DNA from: Bacteroidaceae bacterium
GTDB taxonomy: Bacteria; Bacteroidota; Bacteroidia; Bacteroidales; Bacteroidaceae
Reading direction: 5' to 3'
Assembly: GCA_017469525.1 (NCBI GenBank)
Contig: JAFUGG010000018.1
Span: forward strand, 1 to 64,000
Length of the DNA stretch: 64,000 nt
The position numbers were made by a program, and so were the translations under genes. How positions within the stretch are numbered: position 1 is the stretch's first letter; each line of letters opens with the position of its first letter. Below, piece by piece: positions 40,906 through 48,845 of the stretch. The notes under the pieces were generated by a model. The model made no database searches. It had not been told where the DNA came from and saw only the letters and a list, made by a program, of their open reading frames with translations.

Positions 40906-43416
40906 ATGGCAACAAACTATTTCCCAAAGAAGTCGGAGTCGGCTCCGATGATTTATGCTTACGAAGACAAGTACGACCCGAACCTGAAGGGCATCCTGAA
41001 GGTGGGTTATACCACGATTGGCGTGCAGGAACGTGTGCGCCAGCAATACAACATTGTTCGCCCAGGCGAGCCTCCCTACAGGATATTGGTAGAGGAAAGC
41101 GCGATGCGGCAGGACGGCACTTCGTTCCTCGACCACGACGTGCATCGTGCCTTGGTGAAGATGGGCTGCCAACACATTGAGGGCGAGTGGTATCGCTGCA
41201 CGCCTCAACAGGTACGGGCAGCTGTGGTAGCCGTAAGGGAACGCAAGGACATTGCCTGGCATCGCGACAAAACTTTCGGTATGCGTGGGGAGCAGAAGGC
41301 GGCGGTGGACAAGACAGCAGCCTACTTCGAGAGTTATGCCAAAGAGCAAGGTCGCACACCTCACTTCCTCTGGAACTGCAAGATGCGCTTCGGCAAGACC
41401 TTCACCACCTATCAGCTGGCAAAGCGCATGGGTTGGACACGCATTTTGGTGCTGACCTTTAAGCCCGCCGTTGCCCAGGCTTGGGAAGAAGACCTGATGA
41501 CACACGTCGATTTCGAGGGCTGGCAGTTCATCGCCCGCAGTCAGGAAGCGACGATAGACTATCAGTTCGAACATGCCGACAAAAGGCGGCCGATGGTGGT
41601 GTTCGGTTCTTTTCAGGACTTCCTCGGCAAGAACACAGCCAGCGGCGGCATGAAACTGAAGCACGAATGGGCAAGGGAGTTCAACTGGGACTGCATCGTG
41701 CTCGACGAGTATCACTATGGTGCATGGCGCGAGAATGCCAAGGAGCTGATAGGCGCAAGCGAGGACCTGGGGGGCGAGATAGAGAACCCCGACTACTTCG
41801 ACGAGGACATGATTCCCATCACCTCCAACCACTACCTTTACCTCTCGGGCACACCCTTCCGTGCCATTGCATCGGGCGAGTTTATCGAGGAGCAGATATA
41901 CAACTGGACGTACTCCGACGAACAGAGGGAAAAGGAGAAATGGGGCGACAAGCCCGACAATCCCTACGCCTCGCTGCCCAAGATGGTGCTGCTGACCTAT
42001 CAGCTGCCTGCCGAAATTACCAGAGTGGCTGAAGAAGGCGAGTTTGACGAGTTCGACTTGAACACTTTCTTCGAAGCAGTAGGGAAAGGTGATAAAGCCG
42101 TCTTCAAGCATCACGACGAGGTGCAGAAGTGGCTCGACATGTTGCGAGGTCAGTATCTGCCTACTTCCGTCAACGACCTGAAGGCAGGCAACAGAAAGCC
42201 GCCTTTGCCATTCCTGAATGGTGATCTCTATTCCAATATGAATCACACGCTTTGGTTCCTGCCAAATGTGGCTTCGTGCTTTGCCATGAAGAACCTGTTG
42301 GAGGAATTCCAGAACACGTTCTATCGCGATTATCGTGTGATTGTCTGCGCCGGCACTCAGGCAGGAATAGGGCAGCAGGCTCTGCCTCCTGTGGAGAAAG
42401 CGATGGCACATCCCGACCCTTTACATTGTAAAACCATTACTCTGACTTGTGGTAAGCTGACGACAGGTGTAACGGTTCGTCCTTGGACTGGTATCTTCAT
42501 GCTTCGCGACACCTCGTCGCCAGAGACTTACTTCCAGTCGGCTTTCCGCGTCCAGTCACCTTGGACAATTACCAACAGCGACGGACTTCATCCCAATCAG
42601 GTGGAGATACTGAAGAAAGTGTGTTACGTCTTTGACTTCGCTCCCAACAGAGCTTTGCGAAAGGTCTCGGAATATTCCTGTCAACTGAACGTAGAGGAAG
42701 GCAACCCGGAGAAGTGTGTGGACGACTTCATCAAGTTCCTGCCTGTGCTCTGCTACGAGAACGGCGTGATGAAACAACTCTCGGCCAGTGACGTTCTAGA
42801 CATGGCGATGAACAACACTTCGGCTACCCTGTTGGCTCGAAGATGGGAAAGTGCTTTGCTCGTGAATGTCGATAACTTCACGCTCCAACGGCTGATGAAT
42901 AACAAGGAGGCGATGGATGCTTTGATGAAGATAGAGGGCTTCCGCTCACTTAATCAAGATATTGAGACCATTATCAACAAATCGGATGCCATCAAGAAGA
43001 AGCGCAAAGAGCACGAAGAGGGTCTTTCAAAGAAAGAGAAGAAACAACTGTCGGACGAAGAAAAGGAAATCAAGAGCAAACGCAGGCAAATACAAGAGAA
43101 ACTGATGAAGTTTGCCACGCGCATACCTATCTTTATGTATCTGACAGACTATCGCGAGTATTCGCTTAAAGACGTAATCCTTCAGTTAGAGCCTATGTTG
43201 TTCGAGCGTGTGACAGGCTTGACAAAACAAGACTTTGCTCTTCTGGTAAGCCTGAATGTCTTCAATGAAGCTCTGATGAATGATGCTGTCTATAAGTTCA
43301 AACGCTATGAGGACAATAGCCTAAGTTATTCAGGTATTGACCGCCACGCAGGAGAACAACTTGTAGGCGGCTATAGTACAGTAATCACGCAGGAAGAATA
43401 CCAGGAGCGACAATAG
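40906..43416 (+). CDS. GIY-YIG-like nuclease fused to a superfamily 2 helicase (restriction subunit)
   Basis: 836 aa. The N-terminal 100 residues resemble a GIY-YIG fold (MIYAYED..., ILKVGYTTIGVQERVRQQY, and a Glu in EGEWYRC). A superfamily 2 motor follows: Walker A-like CKMRFGKTFTTYQLAK near residue 160, DEYH box (VLDEYHYGAW) near 267, SAT-like LSGTPFRA, and motif VI-like QSAFRVQSPW. A Lys/Glu coiled stretch precedes the end. Together with the methylases it resembles an ATP-dependent restriction enzyme. The exact type cannot be assigned from sequence alone. Confidence 0.8.
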   Translation: MATNYFPKKSESAPMIYAYEDKYDPNLKGILKVGYTTIGVQERVRQQYNIVRPGEPPYRILVEESAMRQDGTSFLDHDVHRALVKMGCQHIEGEWYRCTPQQVRAAVVAVRERKDIAWHRDKTFGMRGEQKAAVDKTAAYFESYAKEQGRTPHFLWNCKMRFGKTFTTYQLAKRMGWTRILVLTFKPAVAQAWEEDLMTHVDFEGWQFIARSQEATIDYQFEHADKRRPMVVFGSFQDFLGKNTASGGMKLKHEWAREFNWDCIVLDEYHYGAWRENAKELIGASEDLGGEIENPDYFDEDMIPITSNHYLYLSGTPFRAIASGEFIEEQIYNWTYSDEQREKEKWGDKPDNPYASLPKMVLLTYQLPAEITRVAEEGEFDEFDLNTFFEAVGKGDKAVFKHHDEVQKWLDMLRGQYLPTSVNDLKAGNRKPPLPFLNGDLYSNMNHTLWFLPNVASCFAMKNLLEEFQNTFYRDYRVIVCAGTQAGIGQQALPPVEKAMAHPDPLHCKTITLTCGKLTTGVTVRPWTGIFMLRDTSSPETYFQSAFRVQSPWTITNSDGLHPNQVEILKKVCYVFDFAPNRALRKVSEYSCQLNVEEGNPEKCVDDFIKFLPVLCYENGVMKQLSASDVLDMAMNNTSATLLARRWESALLVNVDNFTLQRLMNNKEAMDALMKIEGFRSLNQDIETIINKSDAIKKKRKEHEEGLSKKEKKQLSDEEKEIKSKRRQIQEKLMKFATRIPIFMYLTDYREYSLKDVILQLEPMLFERVTGLTKQDFALLVSLNVFNEALMNDAVYKFKRYEDNSLSYSGIDRHAGEQLVGGYSTVITQEEYQERQ

Positions 43417-43560
43417 AATCCACTCCGCCACTCAGACGGAACGATAAGCAAGGTCGTGATTACTTAAATTACATTTTTCTTCACTACAAAACAAATCTCC
43501 GCTTAGGTCTTTCTGCGGCGGGGATTGTTGTATTAGGCAAAGGTAAATAGCTAAAAGTAA

Positions 43561-43588
43561 AGAGGATGAACCCAACGGCTCATCCTCT
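43561..43588 (-). terminator. Hairpin 3' of tRNA-Leu
   Basis: On the minus strand AGAGGATGA pairs with TCATCCTCT around a 10-nt loop, 11 bp after the tRNA end, followed by TTACTTTTA. The region 43417-43560 otherwise holds only an imperfect hairpin (about 43497-43528) that may end the helicase transcript. Confidence 0.65.
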
Positions 43589-43599
43589 TCTCTCGCTCG

Positions 43600-43916
43600 T
43601 GCCCGGAACGGGAATCGAACCCGTACGGCCATCACTGGCCAAGGGATTTTCTTACTACTCTTGCTTTCACACAAGCCATCTCAGAGAGATGTTGTAGTCT
43701 GGACTATTTCTTCACCATGCCACGGGAGCGGTTTAGGTGTTGCCTATATAGTCTCTACGCCATTTATCAGCTTTGTGCTGAATTTAGTGAGCCATCGCCA
43801 CATCTGTCGTCGCCGACAGAAAGGTTTCTGTTTGTTAGGGCAATTCTACTTCATCGGTTTCCCGATGAGCACTCTTGTTTTAAGTCCCTCGTGTCTACCA
43901 ATTCCACCATCTGGGC
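43600..43916 (-). tRNA. tRNA-Leu(UAA) interrupted by a group I intron
   Basis: Exon 1 is 43882-43916 (GCCCAGATGGTGGAATTGGT... ending AGGGACTT); exon 2 is 43600-43650 (AAAATCCCTTGGCCAGTGAT...). Joined, they form a class II tRNA: anticodon stem AGGGA/TCCCT, loop CTTAAAA with anticodon UAA, a long variable arm GGCC/GGCC, T-arm ACGGG-TTCGATT-CCCGT, and acceptor GCCCAGA/TCCGGGC with discriminator A. One acceptor pair is A5-C68, a mismatch. No CCA is encoded. It reads UUA and UUG codons. Confidence 0.92.
43651..43881 (-). other. Group I self-splicing intron in the tRNA-Leu anticodon loop
   Basis: 231 nt between U34 and A35. The exon ends in U and the intron ends in G, as group I introns require. 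P1: exon ACUU with intron GAGU, giving U-G at the splice site. Hairpins: CAUCGG-GAAA-CCGAUG, CAGAAA-CC-UUUCUG, UGUCG-GCGA-CGACA, UAGG-CAACA-CCUA (P8-like) and CAUCUC-UC-UGAGAUG (P9-like). The P7 pair is GACUA with UAGUC in GAAGAAAUAGUCCAG, the group I core signature. No homing endonuclease ORF. Position and type equal those of cyanobacterial tRNA-Leu introns. Confidence 0.9.
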
Positions 43917-43949
43917 AGCCTTGCAGGTACAATTCGCTAATTGCGGGTG

Positions 43950-43957
43950 CAAAGGTA
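43950..43957 (-). promoter_or_regulatory. -7 promoter box of tRNA-Leu
   Basis: TACCTTTG on the minus strand, 33 bp before G1. Upstream is a short (GTGAAAA)n run at 43967-43990. Confidence 0.6.
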
Positions 43958-44039
43958 AGAAAAAAAGTGAAAAGTGAAAAGTGAAAAGTAAAAAATTATT
44001 CTTTATTCACTAATCTCTAATCTTTAATCTGCGATATTA

Positions 44040-44909
44040 TCACGTCAATATGAAGTAAATGACGGAGGCGGGGATGGTGAGCAGGGCGCTGTCGAAGCGG
44101 TCGAGCATGCCACCATGACCGGGCAGGACGTGGCCGCTGTCCTTAATGCCGAGCTGACGCTTGATGAGGCTCTCCACAAGGTCGCCCCAAGTGCCGAAGA
44201 CTACGATGACGAAAGCAAAGCCAAGCCAGTGAAGCAGAGACATTGAGGATTGAGGATTGAGGATTGACCATTGTCCATTGTCCAACCTCCAGATGATGAC
44301 GGCTGCCAGCAGGGTGAAGAGTCCGCCGCCGATGCTTCCTATCCACGACTTCTTGGGTGAGATGCGGGGGAAGAGCTTATAGGGGATGTACTTCTGAAGC
44401 GTGCATCCGCAGAGGTAGGCGAATGTGTCGTTCACCCAAAGGAAGATGAACAGGGCAAGCGGATAAATCCAGTTGTAGGCCATGCTGCCTGTCGTCTCGT
44501 CATAGACGATGCTAAGCAAGGGCAGCAGTGCAAAGGGGAGGGCGATGTAGATTTGTGAGGCAAAGCAGAGAGCCCAGCCTTTCAGCGGCTCGCGGCTGTG
44601 GCGGTAGAGTGCGCTGATGAGGATGTAGAGCATCAATAGGCCATAAAGTGCGAACATCTGTGCTGTCTGCGGACTGGCAATGGCACTGAGCCATACGGCA
44701 GCTACAAGCACGACACCAGTCATCGCATTGATGGGGCGAGGCATCCTGGCTTCGAGATGCGTGTTCATTAGTGTGCTGAACTCCCATAATGCGGCTGCTG
44801 CTACGACAGCAAAGAAGAAGAAGGCACTGACGGGACTATAGATTGTGCAACCCACGAGCAGCAGCACATAGACGGCACCAGTCAAGGTACGGATGATGAG
44901 GTTCTTCAT
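44040..44909 (-). CDS. cdsA: Phosphatidate cytidylyltransferase
   Basis: 289 aa from ATG 44909. An earlier in-frame ATG at 44939 lies within a palindromic element and is not likely used. About eight membrane helices are visible, and the signature PGHGGMLDRFDS is near the end. It makes CDP-diacylglycerol for phospholipid synthesis in the inner membrane. In the middle, a heptamer repeat (TTGAGGA x3, then TTGACCA, TTGTCCA x2 on the plus strand, 44243-44284) encodes a 14-codon insert-like stretch (WSILNPQSSM). Third gene of the rsfS-ftsH-cdsA operon. Confidence 0.92.
   Translation of the reverse strand: MKNLIIRTLTGAVYVLLLVGCTIYSPVSAFFFFAVVAAAALWEFSTLMNTHLEARMPRPINAMTGVVLVAAVWLSAIASPQTAQMFALYGLLMLYILISALYRHSREPLKGWALCFASQIYIALPFALLPLLSIVYDETTGSMAYNWIYPLALFIFLWVNDTFAYLCGCTLQKYIPYKLFPRISPKKSWIGSIGGGLFTLLAAVIIWRLDNGQWSILNPQSSMSLLHWLGFAFVIVVFGTWGDLVESLIKRQLGIKDSGHVLPGHGGMLDRFDSALLTIPASVIYFILT
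44243..44284. repeat. 7-bp tandem repeat inside cdsA
   Basis: TTGAGGA three times, TTGACCA once, TTGTCCA twice: six units of TTGNNNA. Total 42 bp, so the frame is kept, but gain or loss of one unit would shift it. Confidence 0.85.
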
Positions 44910-44916
44910 AAATTGC

Positions 44917-44947
44917 AGCCCCCTTCCCGACTCCCCCAAAGGGGAGG
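44917..44947. repeat. G/C-rich palindromic element between ftsH and cdsA
   Basis: AGCCCCCTTCCCGACTCCCC, then CAAAGGGGAG. It is placed in the 54-bp gap of the operon. Confidence 0.75.
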
Positions 44948-44963
44948 AGAGCAGGAGAGCGGG

Positions 44964-46955
44964 TTATTGGTTAGTATTCGTTTCTTCTTGTTTGGTCTCT
45001 CCTTCTGAAGCAGGCTTTGAGTCGAGCAGTTCCTCGGTGCGGCTGGCCCAGGGACGCGGGCCGAAGATGCGCTCCACGTCCTCGGCGAAGATGACCTCTC
45101 GCTCGACGAGTAGCTGGGCAAGGGCTGCATGACCTTCGGCATTCTTCTGCAGGATGTCCTTCGCACGGGCGTATTGCTCAGCAATCATGGCCTTTGTCTC
45201 TTCGTCGATGAGTTGTGCCGTCGCCTCGGAATAGGGGCGTTGGAAGCCGTACTCCTGATTGTCGTAGTAACAGAGATTGGGCAGTTTGTCGCTCATGCCC
45301 ATGTAGGTTATCATGCTGAAGGCTTGCTTTGTGACGCGCTCCAGGTCGTTCATGGCGCCGCTACTGATGTGACCGCAGAAGAGTTCCTCGGCAGCGCGGC
45401 CTCCAAGGGTGGCGCACATCTCGTCGAGCATCTGTTCGCGGGTCGTTATCTGACGTTCCTCAGGCAGATACCAAGCGGCACCGAGGGCACGGCCTCGCGG
45501 CACGATGGTGACCTTGACGAGCGGGTTGGCGTATTGGAGGAGCCAACTGATGGTGGCATGACCCGCCTCATGGAGGGCGATGGTGCGCTTCTCCTCGGCA
45601 GTCATCACCTTGGTCTTCTTTTCCAGTCCGCCGATGATGCGGTCCACAGCAGCCAGGAAGTCATCCTTGTCCACAGCCTTCTTTCCGTTACGCGCAGCAA
45701 TGAGAGCCGCCTCGTTGCAGACATTTGCGATATCTGCACCACTGAAGCCAGGCGTCTGACGAGCCAGGAAGTCGATATCGAGCGTACTGTTGGTCTTGAT
45801 GGGTTTCAGGTGAACCTGGAAGATTTCCTTGCGCTCGTTCACGTCGGGAAGCTCAACATGTATCTGACGATCGAAGCGTCCGGCACGAAGCAAGGCTTTG
45901 TCCAGGATGTCGGCACGGTTTGTTGCAGCCATGATGATGACGCCGCTGTTGGTTCCGAAGCCGTCCATCTCGGTGAGGAGTTGGTTGAGTGTGCTTTCAC
46001 GTTCGTCGTTGGCTCCCATCTGGACGCCACGGCTGCGGGCACGGCCCACGGCATCAATCTCGTCGATGAAGATGATGCAGGGAGCTTTCTCCTTAGCTTG
46101 ACGGAAGAGGTCGCGTACTCGGCTTGCACCGACGCCCACGAACATCTCCACGAAGTCGCTGCCCGACATGCTGAAGAACGGCACGTCGGCTTCGCCCGCC
46201 ACGGCTTTCGCCAGCAGCGTCTTACCCGTTCCGGGAGGGCCAACAAGCAAAGCACCTTTGGGAATCTTGCCGCCCAGTTCTGTATAGCGTTGCGGGTTCT
46301 TGAGGAACTCCACAATCTCTTGCACCTCAAGCTTAGCGCCAGCTTGTCCTGCTACATCAGCAAAGGTGACCTTGTTCTCGTCGTTCTTCTCGAAGAGTTT
46401 GGCACGGCTCTTGCCCACGTTGAAGATGCCCATCGGTCCGCCTCCTTCGCTTCCTCCGCCCATTCTTCGCATGAGGAATATCCAGAAGAAGATGATGAAG
46501 ATGAGCGGACCGAAGCTCCAGAAGAAGTGCATGAAGTCGTCTTCTCCCTGACGATACTCTATTTCGCCTTTGAAGTTTTCGAGAGCCTGCTGTTCGCTTA
46601 TGAAGTCTTCGAGCTTGTCGGCCGACGGAACTTGCACAACGACATAAGGCCGTGTGCCTTGTTGTACCTTCTGTTCCTTGAAGACGTCGCGTATGTGTTC
46701 GGGCTCGACATACATCTGCAGAGCCCCTTCCTTCTTGTTGACGACGATGCGCGAGGCATAGCCTTGCTCCACATAACTCTTGAACTGGCTGTACGTTGCG
46801 TTTCGCGATGAACCGCCCGAGAGCAGAGAACTGTCGCCGCTCATGAAGAGATAGCCCAGCGTGATGGCGATGATGAGGTAGACCCATGTCAGGCTTATCG
46901 GTGAGCCAGGTTTCTTGTCCTTCTTATTCTTGTTGGTATTCTTGTTATCGTTCAT
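44964..46955 (-). CDS. ftsH: ATP-dependent zinc metalloprotease FtsH
   Basis: 663 aa, inner membrane. Two N-terminal membrane helices ([15 protein letters not shown] and [12 protein letters not shown]) flank a periplasmic domain. The AAA module has Walker A GPPGTGKT near residue 240 and FIDEID. The second region of homology and the zinc site HEAGH near 460 are complete. It degrades unneeded membrane and regulatory proteins. It lies 2 bp after rsfS, so it is cotranscribed. Confidence 0.96.
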   Translation of the reverse strand: MNDNKNTNKNKKDKKPGSPISLTWVYLIIAITLGYLFMSGDSSLLSGGSSRNATYSQFKSYVEQGYASRIVVNKKEGALQMYVEPEHIRDVFKEQKVQQGTRPYVVVQVPSADKLEDFISEQQALENFKGEIEYRQGEDDFMHFFWSFGPLIFIIFFWIFLMRRMGGGSEGGGPMGIFNVGKSRAKLFEKNDENKVTFADVAGQAGAKLEVQEIVEFLKNPQRYTELGGKIPKGALLVGPPGTGKTLLAKAVAGEADVPFFSMSGSDFVEMFVGVGASRVRDLFRQAKEKAPCIIFIDEIDAVGRARSRGVQMGANDERESTLNQLLTEMDGFGTNSGVIIMAATNRADILDKALLRAGRFDRQIHVELPDVNERKEIFQVHLKPIKTNSTLDIDFLARQTPGFSGADIANVCNEAALIAARNGKKAVDKDDFLAAVDRIIGGLEKKTKVMTAEEKRTIALHEAGHATISWLLQYANPLVKVTIVPRGRALGAAWYLPEERQITTREQMLDEMCATLGGRAAEELFCGHISSGAMNDLERVTKQAFSMITYMGMSDKLPNLCYYDNQEYGFQRPYSEATAQLIDEETKAMIAEQYARAKDILQKNAEGHAALAQLLVEREVIFAEDVERIFGPRPWASRTEELLDSKPASEGETKQEETNTNQ

Positions 46956-46957
46956 AA

Positions 46958-47320
46958 TCAGTCGAGGTTAGGAATGCTTTTGAGGTCGGCATCGGCCCAG
47001 AGATGTTCGATGTCATAGAATGAGCGAAGCTCAGGCAGGAAGATGTGTACGATGACGTCAGCATAGTCCATTGCCACCCAAGCAGCATTGCCCAGTCCGC
47101 TGACGGCAATGGGTTTGGCTGCAACCTTCTCCCGACAAATGTCACCGACAGAGTGTGCCAAAGCCCCCACCTGCTGAGGTGAGCCACCCGAACAGATGAC
47201 GAAGTATTGGCAAATGGCATCGGGGATGTTGGTCAGGTCCGCCACGACGATGTCCCGTCCCTTCTTCTCTTGCAGTCCTTCCACTACGGCCTGCACCAGC
47301 TCATGTTCTTTTTCCTTCAT
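46958..47320 (-). CDS. rsfS: Ribosome silencing factor
   Basis: 120 aa from ATG 47320; the longer frame extends across the promoter. Motifs: GRDIVVADLTNIPDAICQYF, SGGSPQQVGALAHSV, GLGNAAWVAMDYADVIVHIF, and RSFYDIEHLW (RxFYxLExLW), the RsfS/YbeB signature. It binds ribosomal protein uL14 and blocks subunit joining in starvation. First gene of the operon with ftsH and cdsA. Confidence 0.93.
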   Translation of the reverse strand: MKEKEHELVQAVVEGLQEKKGRDIVVADLTNIPDAICQYFVICSGGSPQQVGALAHSVGDICREKVAAKPIAVSGLGNAAWVAMDYADVIVHIFLPELRSFYDIEHLWADADLKSIPNLD

Positions 47321-47359
47321 TGGCAATATATAATATATGTATATATGTAGAATTGGGTG

Positions 47360-47367
47360 CAAAGTTA
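47360..47367 (-). promoter_or_regulatory. -7 promoter box of the rsfS-ftsH-cdsA operon
   Basis: TAACTTTG on the minus strand, 39 bp before the ATG. It faces the tRNA-Gln promoter, which runs the other way. Confidence 0.7.
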
Positions 47368-47416
47368 CAAATAAGCACGCAAAATGCAAAATTATTAAGT
47401 TTTTTTTGCCAAAATA

Positions 47417-47448
47417 TTTGGTGAGTTTATAAAAATGCCGTACCTTTG
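47417..47448 (+). promoter_or_regulatory. Promoter of tRNA-Gln
   Basis: TTTG at 47417-47420 and TACCTTTG at 47441-47448 with a 20-bp gap; the tRNA starts 10 bp further on. It is the clearest consensus promoter in the window. Confidence 0.82.
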
Positions 47449-47457
47449 CAGCGCAAT

Positions 47458-47528
47458 TGGGCTATGGTGTAATGGTAACACTGCAGATTCTGGTCCTGCC
47501 TTTCCTGGTTCGAGTCCGGGTAGCCCAA
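47458..47528 (+). tRNA. tRNA-Gln(CUG)
   Basis: Acceptor TGGGCTA/TAGCCCA, anticodon loop TTCTGGT with anticodon CUG, T-arm CCTGG-TTCGAGT-CCGGG, discriminator A, no encoded CCA. Pair 31-39 in the anticodon stem is A-C, the other four are standard. Confidence 0.9.
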
Positions 47529-47539
47529 CGCTGAAAGGT

Positions 47540-47570
47540 AAAGGCTGTGCTGAGGAAGTGCGGCCTTTTT
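47540..47570 (+). terminator. Terminator after tRNA-Gln
   Basis: AAAGGC, a 17-nt loop, GCCTTTTT. The remaining 160 bp before corA hold only an 11-codon ORF and a frame read across corA's start. Confidence 0.6.
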
Positions 47571-47731
47571 CAAACATAAAGACATTTTACAATTCTATCA
47601 TCACAATGGACGACTATCACGCGGATAATTACAGTTCTTAGTGCTCTGGAGTCTGCATCGCTTTGCACGCTCCACGAGGAGCCGAGGATTTATGTGCAAG
47701 AACCCCAAAAAAGCAGAGGAGGAACAAGACG

Positions 47732-48658
47732 ATGCGAACATACTGGAACACTTCGAATGGTCTGCGTACCATTGGAGAATGGCAGCCAGGCTGCTGGGTG
47801 CAGGTGACCTGCCCGACAGAGGAAGATAAGAAATTCCTGGAGCAAGAGCTCAAGATTCCTGATTACTACGTTGGCGACATTGCGGATACGGACGAACGTG
47901 CCCGCTACGACATCGACGAGGGCTGGGTGCTCATCATCTTGCGTATCCCGTATGTCAAGGAGACGAAGAGCCGGACGCCTTACACGACGATTCCTCTGGG
48001 TATCATCATGAAGGGCGATGTGCTCATCACGGTCTGCAACTTCGAGACCGACATGATGATAGACTTCGTCTCCTACCAGCAGAAGCGTGGGCTGGGCTTT
48101 GTAGATAGCGTGGATATGATATTCCGCCTGTTCCTCTGTTGTGCCGTATGGTACCTGAAGCGCCTCAAGCAGATCAGTACCCGCATAGACAAGGCCAAGC
48201 AGAACCTCGACCGCAATATCAGCAACGCCGACCTTATTGCTCTGAGCCGCTTGCAGGATAGTTTGACCTACTTCGTCACATCTATCCGTGGCAACGAGAA
48301 CCTGCTTTCGAAGCTTAAGTTCAAGCTGCCTATCGACGAACTGGATGCAGACATGATAGAGGACGTAGGCATTGAGATGAGCCAGGCCCGCGAGACTACG
48401 AACATCTACACAAACATCCTTGACTCCACGATGGACACCTATGCCAACCTCATCAACAACAATATGAACTCGGTCATGAAGATGCTCACCAGCATCAACA
48501 TCATCCTGATGTTCCCCACGCTCATTGCTTCGCTCTTCGGCATGAACCTGGTCAATGGCATGGAGAGTGTAAAGTGGGGCTTCCCGCTTGCGCTTGTCCT
48601 CTCCATCAGCGTCACCATTTCGTTCCTGTGGTATTTCAAGCGAAAAACGTGGATTTGA
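47732..48658 (+). CDS. corA: CorA-like magnesium/divalent metal transporter
   Basis: 308 aa from ATG 47732 (MRTYWNTSNGLRTIGEWQPG). A longer in-frame start at 47663 adds an unlike N-terminus. A cytoplasmic alpha/beta domain precedes two C-terminal membrane helices with the signature FGMNLVNGM (the GMN filter) between them. It transports Mg2+ or Co2+ through the inner membrane as a pentamer. No -7 box is clear in the 200 bp upstream. Confidence 0.9.
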   Translation: MRTYWNTSNGLRTIGEWQPGCWVQVTCPTEEDKKFLEQELKIPDYYVGDIADTDERARYDIDEGWVLIILRIPYVKETKSRTPYTTIPLGIIMKGDVLITVCNFETDMMIDFVSYQQKRGLGFVDSVDMIFRLFLCCAVWYLKRLKQISTRIDKAKQNLDRNISNADLIALSRLQDSLTYFVTSIRGNENLLSKLKFKLPIDELDADMIEDVGIEMSQARETTNIYTNILDSTMDTYANLINNNMNSVMKMLTSINIILMFPTLIASLFGMNLVNGMESVKWGFPLALVLSISVTISFLWYFKRKTWI

Positions 48659-48722
48659 GTCATAGTTCATAGTTCATAGTTCATAATTAAGAGTTGAAAT
48701 TTCAACAATCGTGATAAAAAAC

Positions 48723-48754
48723 AAGCTCTTTCCTTGCAGGTTAGGGCTTTTTTT
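48723..48754 (+). terminator. Terminator after corA
   Basis: AAGCTCT pairs with AGGGCTT (one G-U), then a run of seven T. Modest stem. Before it, CATAGTT repeats three and a half times at 48660-48685. Confidence 0.5.
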
Positions 48755-48772
48755 GTTTACTTTGCGACCGCT

Positions 48773-48808
48773 AAGCCTCTCCCCAACCCTCCCCTAAAGG
48801 GAAGGGAG
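48773..48808. repeat. G/C-rich palindromic element upstream of the DUF349 gene
   Basis: AAGCCTCTCCCCAACCCTCC, then CCTAAAGGGAAGGGAG. It is followed by TAAATAGTAAATCGTAAATA before the ATG at 48846. Confidence 0.8.
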
Positions 48809-48845
48809 TAAATAGTAAATCGTAAATAGTTAAATAGTAAATGAC

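Noticed and set aside
43651-43881. Transposon or sequencing chimera inside the tRNA
   Set aside because: The insert has exact splice-site residues and a group I core, which a random insertion would not have.
47641-47829. 62-codon ORF overlapping the corA start
   Set aside because: It reads through the corA N-terminus in another frame; corA is well supported.
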